Below, piece after piece: positions 26,491-35,720 of a DNA stretch of 64,000 nucleotides. Each line of letters opens with the position of its first letter. Within the stretch, counting starts at the first letter, position 1. The stretch is taken from positions 1 through 64,000 of the forward strand of contig NZ_PCOU01000007.1 of NCBI RefSeq assembly GCF_002979455.1, written 5' to 3'. Both the position numbers and the translations under genes were made by a program. The notes below the pieces were generated by a model. The model had not been told where the DNA came from, made no database searches, and saw only the letters and a list, made by a program, of their open reading frames with translations. This stretch comes from Chryseobacterium sp. MYb7. Lineage in GTDB: Bacteria; Bacteroidota; Bacteroidia; Flavobacteriales; Weeksellaceae.

Positions 26491-28998
26491 CTACGGAACA
26501 TCATCCTTTATATATTTCTGTATCCAGGGGATATTTCTTTCATTTTTCAAATGATAGTTAAACCAATCCAGAATTTTCAGGGTAAGGTCTTTCTGTGCTT
26601 CTGCCCTGCTTAAGCTGTGGCCTTCTTTATCATAAAACAGGGCAATAACAGACTTCCGGTATTTTCTTAAGGCAATAAACATTGATTTGGTTCCTTCCGG
26701 GCTTACATTGCCATCATCAGTCCCCGTCCACAACAGCATCGGTGCACTAACCTTCTGAACTGACATTATCGGATTATTTTTGATATATTTTTCGGGATTT
26801 TCCGCAAGGGTAGCCTTAAACCAGTACTGGCGCCCTTCATACCTGTAATAGTCGGGAGCATTAAAATGATAATTGTACGCATAATAAGTCCGTACCACAT
26901 CAGAAACTGCTGATCCGGAGACATACGCTGCAAAACGGTTCGAATGCCCTGCAATAAAGTTGGTTTCATAACCGCCAAAAGACTGCCCCATAAGTCCAAT
27001 CCTAGCCATATCCACATTCCTGATTTTCTGTAATTCGTCTAAGGCTTTATTAATGCTTTCCAGCGCTGAAATTCCTGCTCCTTTGTCCGATTGCGAGATA
27101 TCAGCAAGCAGTACGGCGAAGCCTTCCTCCATCAATAATGGAATGTTCAGCCCTGTAGGATTCGAGAAGGAAGGCCGAAGGAATCTTTTGGTCATATAAT
27201 CCTGTTTCTCATACACATGGATAACTACAGGATATTTTTTTAAGCGGTCATAATTCAGCGGCATATACAAGGCACCGCTTATGGTTTCTCCATCCGAGCC
27301 TTTGTAAGAAATTTTAACCAGCTCTGCCTGTTCAAATTTTTGATTGTTCTGATCTGAAACATACATAACCTTTGCGTCTTCTTTTCCTTTCTTTACCACG
27401 AGTCTAGGGCGCTTATTGTAGTTTTCTTCAATCCAGTAGTAATTTTCACCCTGATTCATTCTTTTAAATTCCGTGATCTCATCAGGGGTTGGCTTTTGGA
27501 TGATATGCAGCTTCCTGTTTTTTAATGAGGCATAGCTGGTATAGCTGGTCTTCGGATTCATGATTTTTAACAGCAAGCTCTTTTTGATATCTGCGGTTCT
27601 GAAGTCTCTACCGAATCCTAGTTCCTTACTGATTCTTGTAAAATCCACCAGCTCAATTTCAGAATCATTAGTTGTGGTAAACACTTCTTTCATTTTCTGA
27701 ATGGCCAGATTATATTCTAAGATCCTGTTTCCACCTACCCATAGCACCTTTTTCTCAGAAGTAAAATAAGGAACCATAGCAGCAGAAAACTTTACATCTT
27801 CCATCACCAGGGTTAGCGTATTGAACAGCTGCCAGTTGTTTTCCCTCTGCATTAGCAGGTACTGACCGGAAGGTGATATGACCATCTGTTTCCGCAGGTC
27901 CGTAATTAAGGTATATGTATCGGTTATCGCATTCCAGAGATAAAGCCTGTCAAAGCTATTTCCTCCTGCTTTATCCATTTTATCCACCTGCTCCTTATCG
28001 GTTTCATACATCAGATAGTGTGAATTGCCGATAGCAGTCTCCCCGAAATATCCGGGACGGGTTATCAGAACCTGCTTACCACTTACCGGTTCCCAGTCCA
28101 CCTGAATGTATTCAGTTACCGCTTTTGCATGTTTCTTAAGGTCGAAGTCCGTCCCGTACCAGATATCAACCATTCCTTTTGAAGGCGGGATTTTCTTTCC
28201 TAATTTAAGGACAATACTATTATCAGAACGGGAAGGATTCAACATCATCTGATCATAGCCATCATACCCGCTTCCATCAAACATATATTGTTTTTTATCC
28301 TGAGAAATATAGCATAATTTGGTTTTTCCTTTCTTTCCGGCTTGAATAATGAAGCCTTTCTGTTTCATGCCGGAAGGCAAAATATTGCTCAGCTCATCAT
28401 TTGTCGAGAAGATCGTTTCAAAAACTCCATCCTTTAAAATTAAGGCTTCATTCAGATCACCTGTCTTTCTCCTGGCAATAGTCTCATCACCTTCGGAATA
28501 GATATGCTGAATACCGGAAATACTCTGCCTCAGGTTCGTATCAAGATCATAAACTTCCAGCCTGTTTCCTTCTTTTTCGGTATACAGTACCATAAGAGTA
28601 TTCTGCTGTTTATTGTAGATGCATTTTTTGACATGATAAAAAAAACGGGATTTTCCTGTTTCGGGATTAAGGTATTCTAGGGTATCTTTTGCCTGTATCA
28701 CAAGGTGATTCCCCACAAACATGATAAAATCAATATCTTTTCTTTCTTGTCTATTGTCTTTATTCACTGTGCTTTGCAGCATCATTTTCTTTGTCCCGTC
28801 AGAAGTGAAAATATACCATGCCAGCCATTTGCCATTATCAGAAGCTTCGGGAAATTTCATTTCTTCGGTATCCTTAACCAGCTTTTCCAGATGCTCATAC
28901 CGCTGGGCTGAAAGGTTTTGTGGCATGATAATAAGAAGAAATATCCATAATATCCATACGACCGCATAGGAATTTCGCTTTTGGATTGTCTTCTTCAT
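26491..28998 (-). CDS. S9 family (prolyl oligopeptidase-type) peptidase, exported
   Basis: The frame opens at 29058, inside susD, but the start chosen is Met 28998 (MKKTIQKRNSY...), which gives a classical signal peptide ending LSAQ. The mature protein is about 805 residues. The N-terminal two-thirds is a beta-propeller-like region. The C-terminal third is an alpha/beta hydrolase with nucleophile GLMGQSFGGYE, Asp in WTGTDDGNVSP and His in YDKEGHSLSR. S9 enzymes cut oligopeptides, often after Pro or as dipeptides from the N-terminus. It is the last gene of a SusC-SusD-peptidase unit, so the periplasmic enzyme probably digests peptides imported by that transporter. Confidence 0.88.
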   Translation of the reverse strand: MKKTIQKRNSYAVVWILWIFLLIIMPQNLSAQRYEHLEKLVKDTEEMKFPEASDNGKWLAWYIFTSDGTKKMMLQSTVNKDNRQERKDIDFIMFVGNHLVIQAKDTLEYLNPETGKSRFFYHVKKCIYNKQQNTLMVLYTEKEGNRLEVYDLDTNLRQSISGIQHIYSEGDETIARRKTGDLNEALILKDGVFETIFSTNDELSNILPSGMKQKGFIIQAGKKGKTKLCYISQDKKQYMFDGSGYDGYDQMMLNPSRSDNSIVLKLGKKIPPSKGMVDIWYGTDFDLKKHAKAVTEYIQVDWEPVSGKQVLITRPGYFGETAIGNSHYLMYETDKEQVDKMDKAGGNSFDRLYLWNAITDTYTLITDLRKQMVISPSGQYLLMQRENNWQLFNTLTLVMEDVKFSAAMVPYFTSEKKVLWVGGNRILEYNLAIQKMKEVFTTTNDSEIELVDFTRISKELGFGRDFRTADIKKSLLLKIMNPKTSYTSYASLKNRKLHIIQKPTPDEITEFKRMNQGENYYWIEENYNKRPRLVVKKGKEDAKVMYVSDQNNQKFEQAELVKISYKGSDGETISGALYMPLNYDRLKKYPVVIHVYEKQDYMTKRFLRPSFSNPTGLNIPLLMEEGFAVLLADISQSDKGAGISALESINKALDELQKIRNVDMARIGLMGQSFGGYETNFIAGHSNRFAAYVSGSAVSDVVRTYYAYNYHFNAPDYYRYEGRQYWFKATLAENPEKYIKNNPIMSVQKVSAPMLLWTGTDDGNVSPEGTKSMFIALRKYRKSVIALFYDKEGHSLSRAEAQKDLTLKILDWFNYHLKNERNIPWIQKYIKDDVP

Positions 28999-29044
28999 GT
29001 AATATTTTCTTAGCACTTCCAGCTTCATATTGCCCATACATGGT

Positions 29045-30430
29045 TTAGTATCCATCATTTTGCGGTGTTAAGTGATTGTTTAAAAGCATTTCTTTCTGCG
29101 GCAACGGTAAATATTGATTGGTTGTTTTCCAGTTAGGCTTTACCGATTGTAAAAGATCCAGCTGTCCCCATCTCTTAAGGTCAATAAACCGGCTTCCGTG
29201 TTCTGCAAAAAATTCTTTTCTTCTTTCATTTTTTATTTCTTCCATCGCCTGAACCTGTGAAATGGCAGTACCAAGCGGTGCTAATCCTGCCCTTTGTCTT
29301 GTCTGATTGATCAAAGGAACCGCCTGGGCTGTTTTGTTCTGCATGGTTAAAGCTTCTGCCAGCATCAGGTACACATCCTCCAGCCTGTAGATGATAGAAT
29401 ATTCTGTTGTATTGGTAGTAGTCGCTATTTTATATTTTGTCTGCTTATAATTGGTCTGGGAACCAAATACGACCGGGGTGAAATAGTTTTGTCTTCGAAG
29501 ATCGGTACTTGAAAAAGAAGCGATTAGGTCAGGGTTCAAAACAAATGAGGTGGGCGCACCCACAAAGTTATAAAGTACGGCTTCGCTTGTCGGATCAGTA
29601 TTGTTCTTAGGTTTCAGCTGCCAGATAATATGCTTTCCTGCTTTCTGAAATACTTTGGAAAGGTCATTTTGAAAAACATAGTCAGTATTCTGGATGATCG
29701 TTTGACATAAAGCTTCTGTTTCCTGCCATTTTCCCAGCATCATTTTCATTTTAGCCTGTAAAACCAAGCCTGTCGCTTTGTTCACATAAATCCTTTCTGC
29801 ATTTCGGTATGCTAGAGGCAAAAGGTTCACCGCTTCCGAAATATCGGCTTCCAGCCTTGACAGGAATTCAGCCTTAGGCATTCTGCTTAAAGTTGAGTTA
29901 TACATATAATCTGTCGTAGCAGTATATGGAATCTCCCCGTACATCTGGTACAGGTAATAGTAGATAAGGGAGCGGATGAGCATTGCTTCTCCCTTTATCC
30001 TGCTTTTTGCTGCTAAGGAAAGGCTTTTGGATTTTTCCACGCCTTCTATGATGCTGTTGGCCATGTATACCTCTTGATAAGCCGTCGACCATACCTGGCT
30101 CACGGTAGCATTGGTCGCCAATGGCTGGTTATGGTAGATATCCAGGATGCCGTTTCCGGCACTGGTGAAAACGCAGGTAATATCATCGGTATAATTTCCC
30201 AGTAAAGCACCGGAGCCGTCTGTGGTGCCACTGATCACGGAACCGGTCCATAGTCCCGAGTACAGTCCAGCGAGCGCGGCATCTGCGGTTTTCTCATCTT
30301 CAAATACCTGCTCTGTGGCCAGCTGGTTGTTCGGAAAATCTGTTTCTATAAATTTCTCACACGATACTGCACTTAAAGCAACATAAAGCATCAAAAGAAG
30401 CGCTATGATAGGGTTTATAATATTTTTCAT
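29045..30430 (-). CDS. RagB/SusD-type outer-membrane lipoprotein
   Basis: A 461-residue surface lipoprotein with signal and lipobox LSAVSCEKF near residue 23. The N-terminal SusD signature follows (NNQLATEQVFEDEKTADAAL), then TPR-like helices (SRIKGEAMLIRSLIYYYL). The C-terminal RagB/SusD block is INQTRQRAGL and EIKNERRKEFFAEHGSRFID, with RWG and LPLPQKEM at the end. It caps the SusC barrel and captures substrate at the cell surface. Its 3' end overlaps the longest form of the peptidase frame; susC ends about 100 bases upstream. The peptidase partner favours peptides rather than glycans as substrate, as for RagAB. Confidence 0.92.
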   Translation of the reverse strand: MKNIINPIIALLLMLYVALSAVSCEKFIETDFPNNQLATEQVFEDEKTADAALAGLYSGLWTGSVISGTTDGSGALLGNYTDDITCVFTSAGNGILDIYHNQPLATNATVSQVWSTAYQEVYMANSIIEGVEKSKSLSLAAKSRIKGEAMLIRSLIYYYLYQMYGEIPYTATTDYMYNSTLSRMPKAEFLSRLEADISEAVNLLPLAYRNAERIYVNKATGLVLQAKMKMMLGKWQETEALCQTIIQNTDYVFQNDLSKVFQKAGKHIIWQLKPKNNTDPTSEAVLYNFVGAPTSFVLNPDLIASFSSTDLRRQNYFTPVVFGSQTNYKQTKYKIATTTNTTEYSIIYRLEDVYLMLAEALTMQNKTAQAVPLINQTRQRAGLAPLGTAISQVQAMEEIKNERRKEFFAEHGSRFIDLKRWGQLDLLQSVKPNWKTTNQYLPLPQKEMLLNNHLTPQNDGY

Positions 30431-30532
30431 TGTTGTTAGTTGTTAGGAGTTATTACATATAAATCTTCAATCACTAATGATCTCAAATCTTTGTCTTTAA
30501 TTTTAATCACTAACCATCATCAATCTTAATCG

Positions 30533-33400
30533 TTAAAAAGTCACCTGGAATCCCAGTGAATAGGTTTTTAGAGGTGGCAGGTAGCCTACGAGATAAAACT
30601 CGGGGTCCATTCCAAAGTAATTGGTGATGGTCAGAAGGTTTTGTCCCTGCACATAGATCATGGCTTCTTTGATGCCCAACTTTTGCATGGGAATGCGGTA
30701 GTTCAGCTGTACATTCTTAAGCCTGATATAGGAAGCATCACTTATTGCCGCTGTTGAGTTCTGAAAGAACCCGTGCAGGGAAAGCTTCTGGGGGTTGTAT
30801 CCTGCTGAATATTCCATATAGCTGCCTCCCGGGTTAGATGGTGACCAGGCATCCAGTACTTCTACGGGCTGATTGCTCAGGGCTCCGGGCAGAAGCATCT
30901 GACGGTTGTAATTCCAGTTTCTCTGTTTTACAAACTGCCACAGGAAAGATGCTGACCAGTTTCCCCACCTGAAATGATTCGACCATCCGCCAAAAAACCG
31001 GACACCCAGCTTTTCTACTGCCTTATTATCGTCAGGGGAGGTAATCTTTCCGTCACCATTAAAATCCTTAAACTTATAGAGTCCGGTTGCAGGGTCTATG
31101 CCTTCATACTGGTAGACTTTTGCAATAGTCGTCGGATATCCGATCACGTACTGATTGGAATAGGTAGAGCCTTCCAGGTTCGGAAATTCTACCAACGTAT
31201 TTTTCGGGATGCTCAGGTTAAAAGAGGTTTCGTATTTGAATTTTCCTTTTCTCAAAACCTGCAACGAGGTATCGAATTCCCAGCCTGTATTCCTGATCTT
31301 TGCAGGAAGATTGGACTGAACAGAAGGAAAGCCCGTGGTGGCTGGAAGCGGAATTCCCACCAGCTGATTGGAAGAGGTATTTTCATAATAGGCCCCTGAA
31401 AAATTAAAACGTCCGTTCCAGAGTCCTAATTCCAGTGCCAATTCTTTTTTCAACGTTTTTTCCCAGCTGAAATCGGGGTTATACAAACGGGCCGGGTTTA
31501 AACCGGTCTGCCCGTTATAAATACCCGATGAAATGATATAGGTATTGAGGTACTGATAATCTCCTATCTTGTCATTTCCCGTTCTTCCGATGCTTCCCCG
31601 AAGCTTACCCAGGCTCAGCCATTTTACATCTTTCAGAAATGGCTCTTCTGAGAAAAGCCACGCCACGCCTACGGCTTCGAAGTTTCCGAAACGGTTATTA
31701 GCTCCAAAACGGCTGGAACCGTCCCGCCTACCGGTAAGGTTCACAATATATCTTTTTTTCAGCTGATAATTAAAGCGGGCAAAAACTGCCGTATAATTAT
31801 ACTGGCTGCGGACCTGGTCAGAGATGGTTTTTACGCTGGCGGCCCCGATATTATCAATCAAAGCGTTGCTCTCAAAGCCTTTTCCCTGGATTGCTCCCTG
31901 CTCTGATTGTGTTTTTTGCAGAGTTGCTCCCAGCAAGAATTCGAACTGGTGATTTCCGGTTTTGTAAGCGCCCACCAGTTGGGGTTCGAGGATATAGGAA
32001 AAGTTCACCTGGTTATTCCGGGAAGAGGTGGAATTCATGCTGGTCTGTCCGAAAGAAGGATTATTAATCGTATGGGGCTTTATTGAACGTTCTTCGAAAT
32101 TCTGATAGCTGATTCCGGCATTCATCTTTACAGAAAGAAAAGGAAATAGCTTATAAGACACATTCAGGCCGTTATTAAAAAAGGCGGTCTTATTAAAATA
32201 CTCGCTCAGAAGTGAAGCCACCGGATTATTGAACGTTCCGTTTTCCCAGTTGATGCTCCCCTCTGCGGTATAGAGTGCCGGAGCATTAGGGCTCAGCATA
32301 ATACTCTTTAGCGTAAGGTCGTCATTCTGCACATTGTTCTGCTGAAAAGAGAAGGTATTTACCAGGTTAAATTCCAGTCTCCTGTCGGGGGTAAGGTAGC
32401 TGAAATTGGCATTGATGGTATTGGTTTTATACCTGAAATCAGCTGGCAGTACAGTGGTCTGCTCATTATGGCCATAGCTGATCTGGTAAGAAAAGTTTTC
32501 AGAGCCTCCGCTTAAAGAAAGCTGAACGGCGTAGGCATCTGCTATGTTTCCGATCTGTTCTTTCTGCCAGTCAGTGTACCTCCTCTGATCCCAGGTACCG
32601 TTGATGTCATACATGGTAGTGGGATAGGTTACATTATCATTCTGGAATGCCTGGCGGCGCATACCAATGTACTGCTCCGTGTTCATCATTTCCATAGGCC
32701 GTGTAATTCTGCTTAAGGAATACGAGGTATTAAGCTTAAGTTCCGATCTTCCTTTCTTTCCTCTTTTAGTGGTTACAATGATCACTCCGTTGGCACCTCT
32801 TGATCCGTAAATGGCTGTGGCATCTGCATCTTTTAATATCTCAAAACTCTCGATATCATTCGGGTTGATCGCATTCAGTGGATTGATGGATGACCAGGGA
32901 AGAATTTTATTGGAATACAGCGAGGGGGTCTCCGAAGCTTGGGGAACACCGTCTATAATATATAAAGGCTCATTGCCCTCACGGCGGATACTGTTCTTCC
33001 CTCTGATCTGAATATCGAATCCACCTCCGGGAGTGCCGGTATTCTGGGTAATGCTTACCCCTGACATTCGCCCCTGCGCAGCGGACAATACATTGGTGAC
33101 AGGCTGATTTTCAATATCCTTAGCGGATACTTTGGCAATGCTTCCGGTACGTTCTTTATCTTTGACCTTATAATACCCTGCATTCAGCACCACTTCTTTA
33201 ATATGGCTCACTTTTTCTGATGCAGTCTTATTTGAAGGGATTAAGGTATCGGTCTTTTTCCTAAGTAAAGAAGCTTCAGGGGTATTCTTTCGGGAGATCG
33301 TATCTGAACTGCTCCGCAGCTGCGCCTGAAAAGAGGTGCCTGCTACCGTCAACATAAGGGTACAAGAGATGCCCCCTATGCTGGTATAGGATTTTTTCAT
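30533..33400 (-). CDS. SusC/RagA-type TonB-dependent outer-membrane transporter
   Basis: About 955 residues from Met 33400 (MKKSYTSIGG..., signal peptide); a longer frame opens at 33454 but precedes the signal. The plug domain starts near 90 with VVLNAGYYKVKDKERTGSI and includes LSAAQGRMSGVSITQNTGTP, IQIRGKNSIRREGNEPLYII and SFEILKDADATAIYGSRGAN. The rest is a beta-barrel ending YSLGFQVTF, with a terminal Phe. The usual N-terminal carboxypeptidase-like domain appears shortened to a linker. It imports substrate using TonB energy. Its coding sequence is visibly richer in G+C than the defence genes, suggesting a different origin. Confidence 0.93.
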   Translation of the reverse strand: MKKSYTSIGGISCTLMLTVAGTSFQAQLRSSSDTISRKNTPEASLLRKKTDTLIPSNKTASEKVSHIKEVVLNAGYYKVKDKERTGSIAKVSAKDIENQPVTNVLSAAQGRMSGVSITQNTGTPGGGFDIQIRGKNSIRREGNEPLYIIDGVPQASETPSLYSNKILPWSSINPLNAINPNDIESFEILKDADATAIYGSRGANGVIIVTTKRGKKGRSELKLNTSYSLSRITRPMEMMNTEQYIGMRRQAFQNDNVTYPTTMYDINGTWDQRRYTDWQKEQIGNIADAYAVQLSLSGGSENFSYQISYGHNEQTTVLPADFRYKTNTINANFSYLTPDRRLEFNLVNTFSFQQNNVQNDDLTLKSIMLSPNAPALYTAEGSINWENGTFNNPVASLLSEYFNKTAFFNNGLNVSYKLFPFLSVKMNAGISYQNFEERSIKPHTINNPSFGQTSMNSTSSRNNQVNFSYILEPQLVGAYKTGNHQFEFLLGATLQKTQSEQGAIQGKGFESNALIDNIGAASVKTISDQVRSQYNYTAVFARFNYQLKKRYIVNLTGRRDGSSRFGANNRFGNFEAVGVAWLFSEEPFLKDVKWLSLGKLRGSIGRTGNDKIGDYQYLNTYIISSGIYNGQTGLNPARLYNPDFSWEKTLKKELALELGLWNGRFNFSGAYYENTSSNQLVGIPLPATTGFPSVQSNLPAKIRNTGWEFDTSLQVLRKGKFKYETSFNLSIPKNTLVEFPNLEGSTYSNQYVIGYPTTIAKVYQYEGIDPATGLYKFKDFNGDGKITSPDDNKAVEKLGVRFFGGWSNHFRWGNWSASFLWQFVKQRNWNYNRQMLLPGALSNQPVEVLDAWSPSNPGGSYMEYSAGYNPQKLSLHGFFQNSTAAISDASYIRLKNVQLNYRIPMQKLGIKEAMIYVQGQNLLTITNYFGMDPEFYLVGYLPPLKTYSLGFQVTF

Positions 33401-34428
33401 AAATTTGAAAAGTTTTAATTCGTTAAACGACAGCTCTTTCTCTACGGTCTGCAAACTTTAAAGGAAAGGGCTTTTTTATTTCTTACAATACAAATAGTAC
33501 AGCCTTATGTATCGTTGTAATAAGTGAAGGCGAGTTTCATGTTTGTTCTTTATATTTTCTTTGTGTTTTGTAATTTTTGCCGTTTTTTAATTTGTTGTAC
33601 GTGGAAACCTTATATCAAGTTTCCAGCCTAGTTAAGTAACTGCAAGACATCAGAAAACATGAAATATGAATGAAATTTGTATCCAAACAAAGCCGTAAAG
33701 CCGCAATAGGTTGTACACCTTATTGTAACAATCTTGAATGAGAACTCATCTAACTACAAATCAAACAGCTCAACCTTCTGATTGGGCAGGCCAGTCCACA
33801 ATTTGTTTTTTGTATTAAATCCCCTTCGTTCTGAAAAATAATTTGGAAAATCAAAAGAAAGCGAGTACTTTTAAGGTGTGAGTTTAAAGCGTATTCTGGC
33901 TTTCCTTTACAATTAAAGGAATTTCGGAATGTGGCGGTTATTAGTTATCCTATCCCCTGCCTGTTACTTTATTGCAGACAGTTTTGGTAAAAAGCGGTAA
34001 GTGTTTTTATCTGCAATGCTGCCGGACTACTCCGGAGGGCAAATAAGCAGAATGATTGAAAATGTCGTCCTCATAAATATAGTTTTATATATGGAACGAT
34101 GCTTTAATCTATGAGAAGAATTCCTGCAAAAAAGCAAGGAGCGGTCTCACACTTTAGAGTCAAGGGTGACCAAACCCAACTTTAAATCCTAAGATTATAA
34201 AGCTCCAATCTAAAGTTAACGTGAGAACCGCTCGCATGCCGACACAAAAGTAGTGAACTTTTTAGACATGGAGCGATATCACGGTTCTCTCGATTGGAAA
34301 TTTGGTCATTTTGACTCGAGAAAACATCGTCAATTAATGCCTAAGTGGCTTAATTATCAAATCGCTAAAGCAAATATAAAAAAAATAATTCAAATACCAA
34401 CATGTGGGTATAATAAAGTTTAAAAAAA
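33401..34428. other. long intergenic region upstream of susC and the XRE gene
   Basis: About 1 kb with no clear gene. Small frames exist: 33929-34000 (23 codons, MWRLLVILSPACYF...) and 34268-34423 (51 codons, MERYHGSLDWKFGH...), neither of recognised family. A strong imperfect hairpin lies at 34139-34233, with a TAnnTTTG box on the minus strand at 34245-34252, just upstream of it in that direction. It may hold a structured RNA or a small remnant element, as well as the susC promoter. Confidence 0.5.
34139..34252 (-). ncRNA. candidate structured RNA with its own promoter
   Basis: On the minus strand a TACTTTTG box (34252-34245) is followed by a long imperfect hairpin. Its arms are GAGCGGTCTCAC plus ACTTTAGA (34139-34158) against TCTAAAGT plus GTGAGAACCGCTC (34209-34233), about 20 pairs with a bulge, enclosing a small GTCA...TGAC hairpin. 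No good -33 TTG was found. It could also be a palindromic remnant of a small transposable element. Confidence 0.35.
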
Positions 34429-34773
34429 ATGAAAAAAATAGTAGAATATACAGTTATCTATTTTGATTATATATTCATTCAACACGTGAAAAAGATCAGA
34501 GAGCAACAAGGGTTAACCCAAGAACAACTAAGTTTAAAGATGGGACTTTCTAAAAGCTTTGTAGGAAGCGTTGAAAATTTAAAAGAAAGACATAAGTATT
34601 CTACTCGACATATAACTTTACTAGCAAAGGCTTTAGAATATAAAAATATTTCAAAATTAATGAATATTCCCACCCCTGAATTTGACAGGGTTAAACTGAC
34701 AATCCAAGTAACTTTAAATAAAAGTGGCACTAAAACTATTAGCTCCGAATTAATAAAGATAGAACCTATTTAA
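34429..34773 (+). CDS. XRE-family helix-turn-helix regulator
   Basis: A 114-residue protein with an HTH_3 domain at about 17-75: VKKIREQQGLTQEQLSLKMG, then LSKSFVGSVENLKERHKYST. This matches the Cro/CI recognition-helix arrangement. The C-terminal 40 residues (FDRVKLTIQVTLNKSGTKT) form a short beta-rich tail. It is single on the plus strand between two minus-strand blocks. It probably regulates itself or the neighbouring loci; no operator could be assigned. Confidence 0.85.
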   Translation: MKKIVEYTVIYFDYIFIQHVKKIREQQGLTQEQLSLKMGLSKSFVGSVENLKERHKYSTRHITLLAKALEYKNISKLMNIPTPEFDRVKLTIQVTLNKSGTKTISSELIKIEPI

Positions 34774-34884
34774 TTGTAATATTAATCTGATTATAAGCAT
34801 TGTGAGTAAGAAAAACAAAAAATAAATTCTCTTTTATTATTCTTATTGAAGAATCAATTTAGTGGAAATAAAATTGCATGAAAG

Positions 34885-35601
34885 TTACTTAAAATAAAAA
34901 TATATAAAAACTGTAGGAATAGCATTACTAAATATATGAATCATAAGACAGTATAGAAAACCATATCTTATTCTTATGAATCCGGCAGTTAAACCAAAAA
35001 TAAATTGAGGTAAGGTCAATAAAGGTAAAACCAAAAGAGAGTGAAAACTTATTTTGAAATTAGAAATATGCAATAAGGCAAAAAGCGAAGTTAAAATATA
35101 GAAAATTGCTTTAAAATTTTTTTTATGAAAATCTGCTAAAATAGTTTCATAATTTTTTACTTTAAAATAGAATATGATTCCAATTAAGATTGAGATGAGT
35201 ATTGAAGCTATAATTCTTATAAAGTAAAAGTTTTCTGTAGTAAATGCAGTTTGCTCCTTCAATATATTGTTTACTACAGAAAAAGCTATACCACCAACTG
35301 ATAAAGATATATTAAGTCTTGAATAAATCAAAGATAATCTAAATACTATTTCTTCTAATAAAGGCAATAATAGACATGATAAAAAAATAAAATAAAAACT
35401 AAAATCAATTTCATTATCTGTTCTCTTAGGAATATTAATGAAATAGTGTATAATAATCGATATACAAACTCCCAATATCAAGCTGAAAAAATATATAATT
35501 AGAACTTGATAAATTTTTTTGTATATAGGAACTGAAGTGTTGTAATATAGAGAAGGTCTATATAAAAACTTAAAAAAATCGTTTCTTACAAAATTGAACA
35601 T
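34885..35601 (-). CDS. CPBP/CAAX-type intramembrane metalloprotease
   Basis: A 238-residue integral membrane protein with about six to seven hydrophobic segments. The three family motifs are present: EEIVFR (near residue 83), the second His in LLHISNF (near 180) and HIFSN (near 223). This family (also called ABI) cleaves membrane proteins or peptides; in many bacteria it works in bacteriocin maturation or self-immunity. It is convergent with the XRE gene and lies just downstream of the toxin operon terminator. A role in processing or immunity for the island's secreted products is possible but unproven. Confidence 0.82.
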   Translation of the reverse strand: MFNFVRNDFFKFLYRPSLYYNTSVPIYKKIYQVLIIYFFSLILGVCISIIIHYFINIPKRTDNEIDFSFYFIFLSCLLLPLLEEIVFRLSLIYSRLNISLSVGGIAFSVVNNILKEQTAFTTENFYFIRIIASILISILIGIIFYFKVKNYETILADFHKKNFKAIFYILTSLFALLHISNFKISFHSLLVLPLLTLPQFIFGLTAGFIRIRYGFLYCLMIHIFSNAIPTVFIYFYFK

Positions 35602-35637
35602 TTTATTAAAAAAATCGATACTAATAAATTTAAAAAT

Positions 35638-35670
35638 AAAAAAATAAGAGAGCCAACCTTAGTTCTCTTA
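35638..35670 (-). terminator. terminator of the toxin operon
   Basis: On the minus strand TAAGAGA (35670-35664) pairs with TCTCTTA (35651-35645) around a 12-base loop, followed by a long T run. It lies about 50 bases after the last gene of the operon. Confidence 0.8.
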
Positions 35671-35720
35671 CTTCTTAGTTATTAACTTATAATACTGAGG
35701 TTATCGAATCATTGATATTT

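Noticed and set aside
30974..31399. 141-codon plus-strand frame inside susC
   Set aside because: Antisense to the conserved SusC barrel; a by-product of its composition.
33929..34000. 23-codon frame starting MWRLLVILSPACYF
   Set aside because: Too short, no promoter or family; left as part of the intergenic description.
34268..34423. 51-codon frame upstream of the XRE gene
   Set aside because: No recognisable domain and out of frame with the XRE gene; could be a remnant but cannot be supported.
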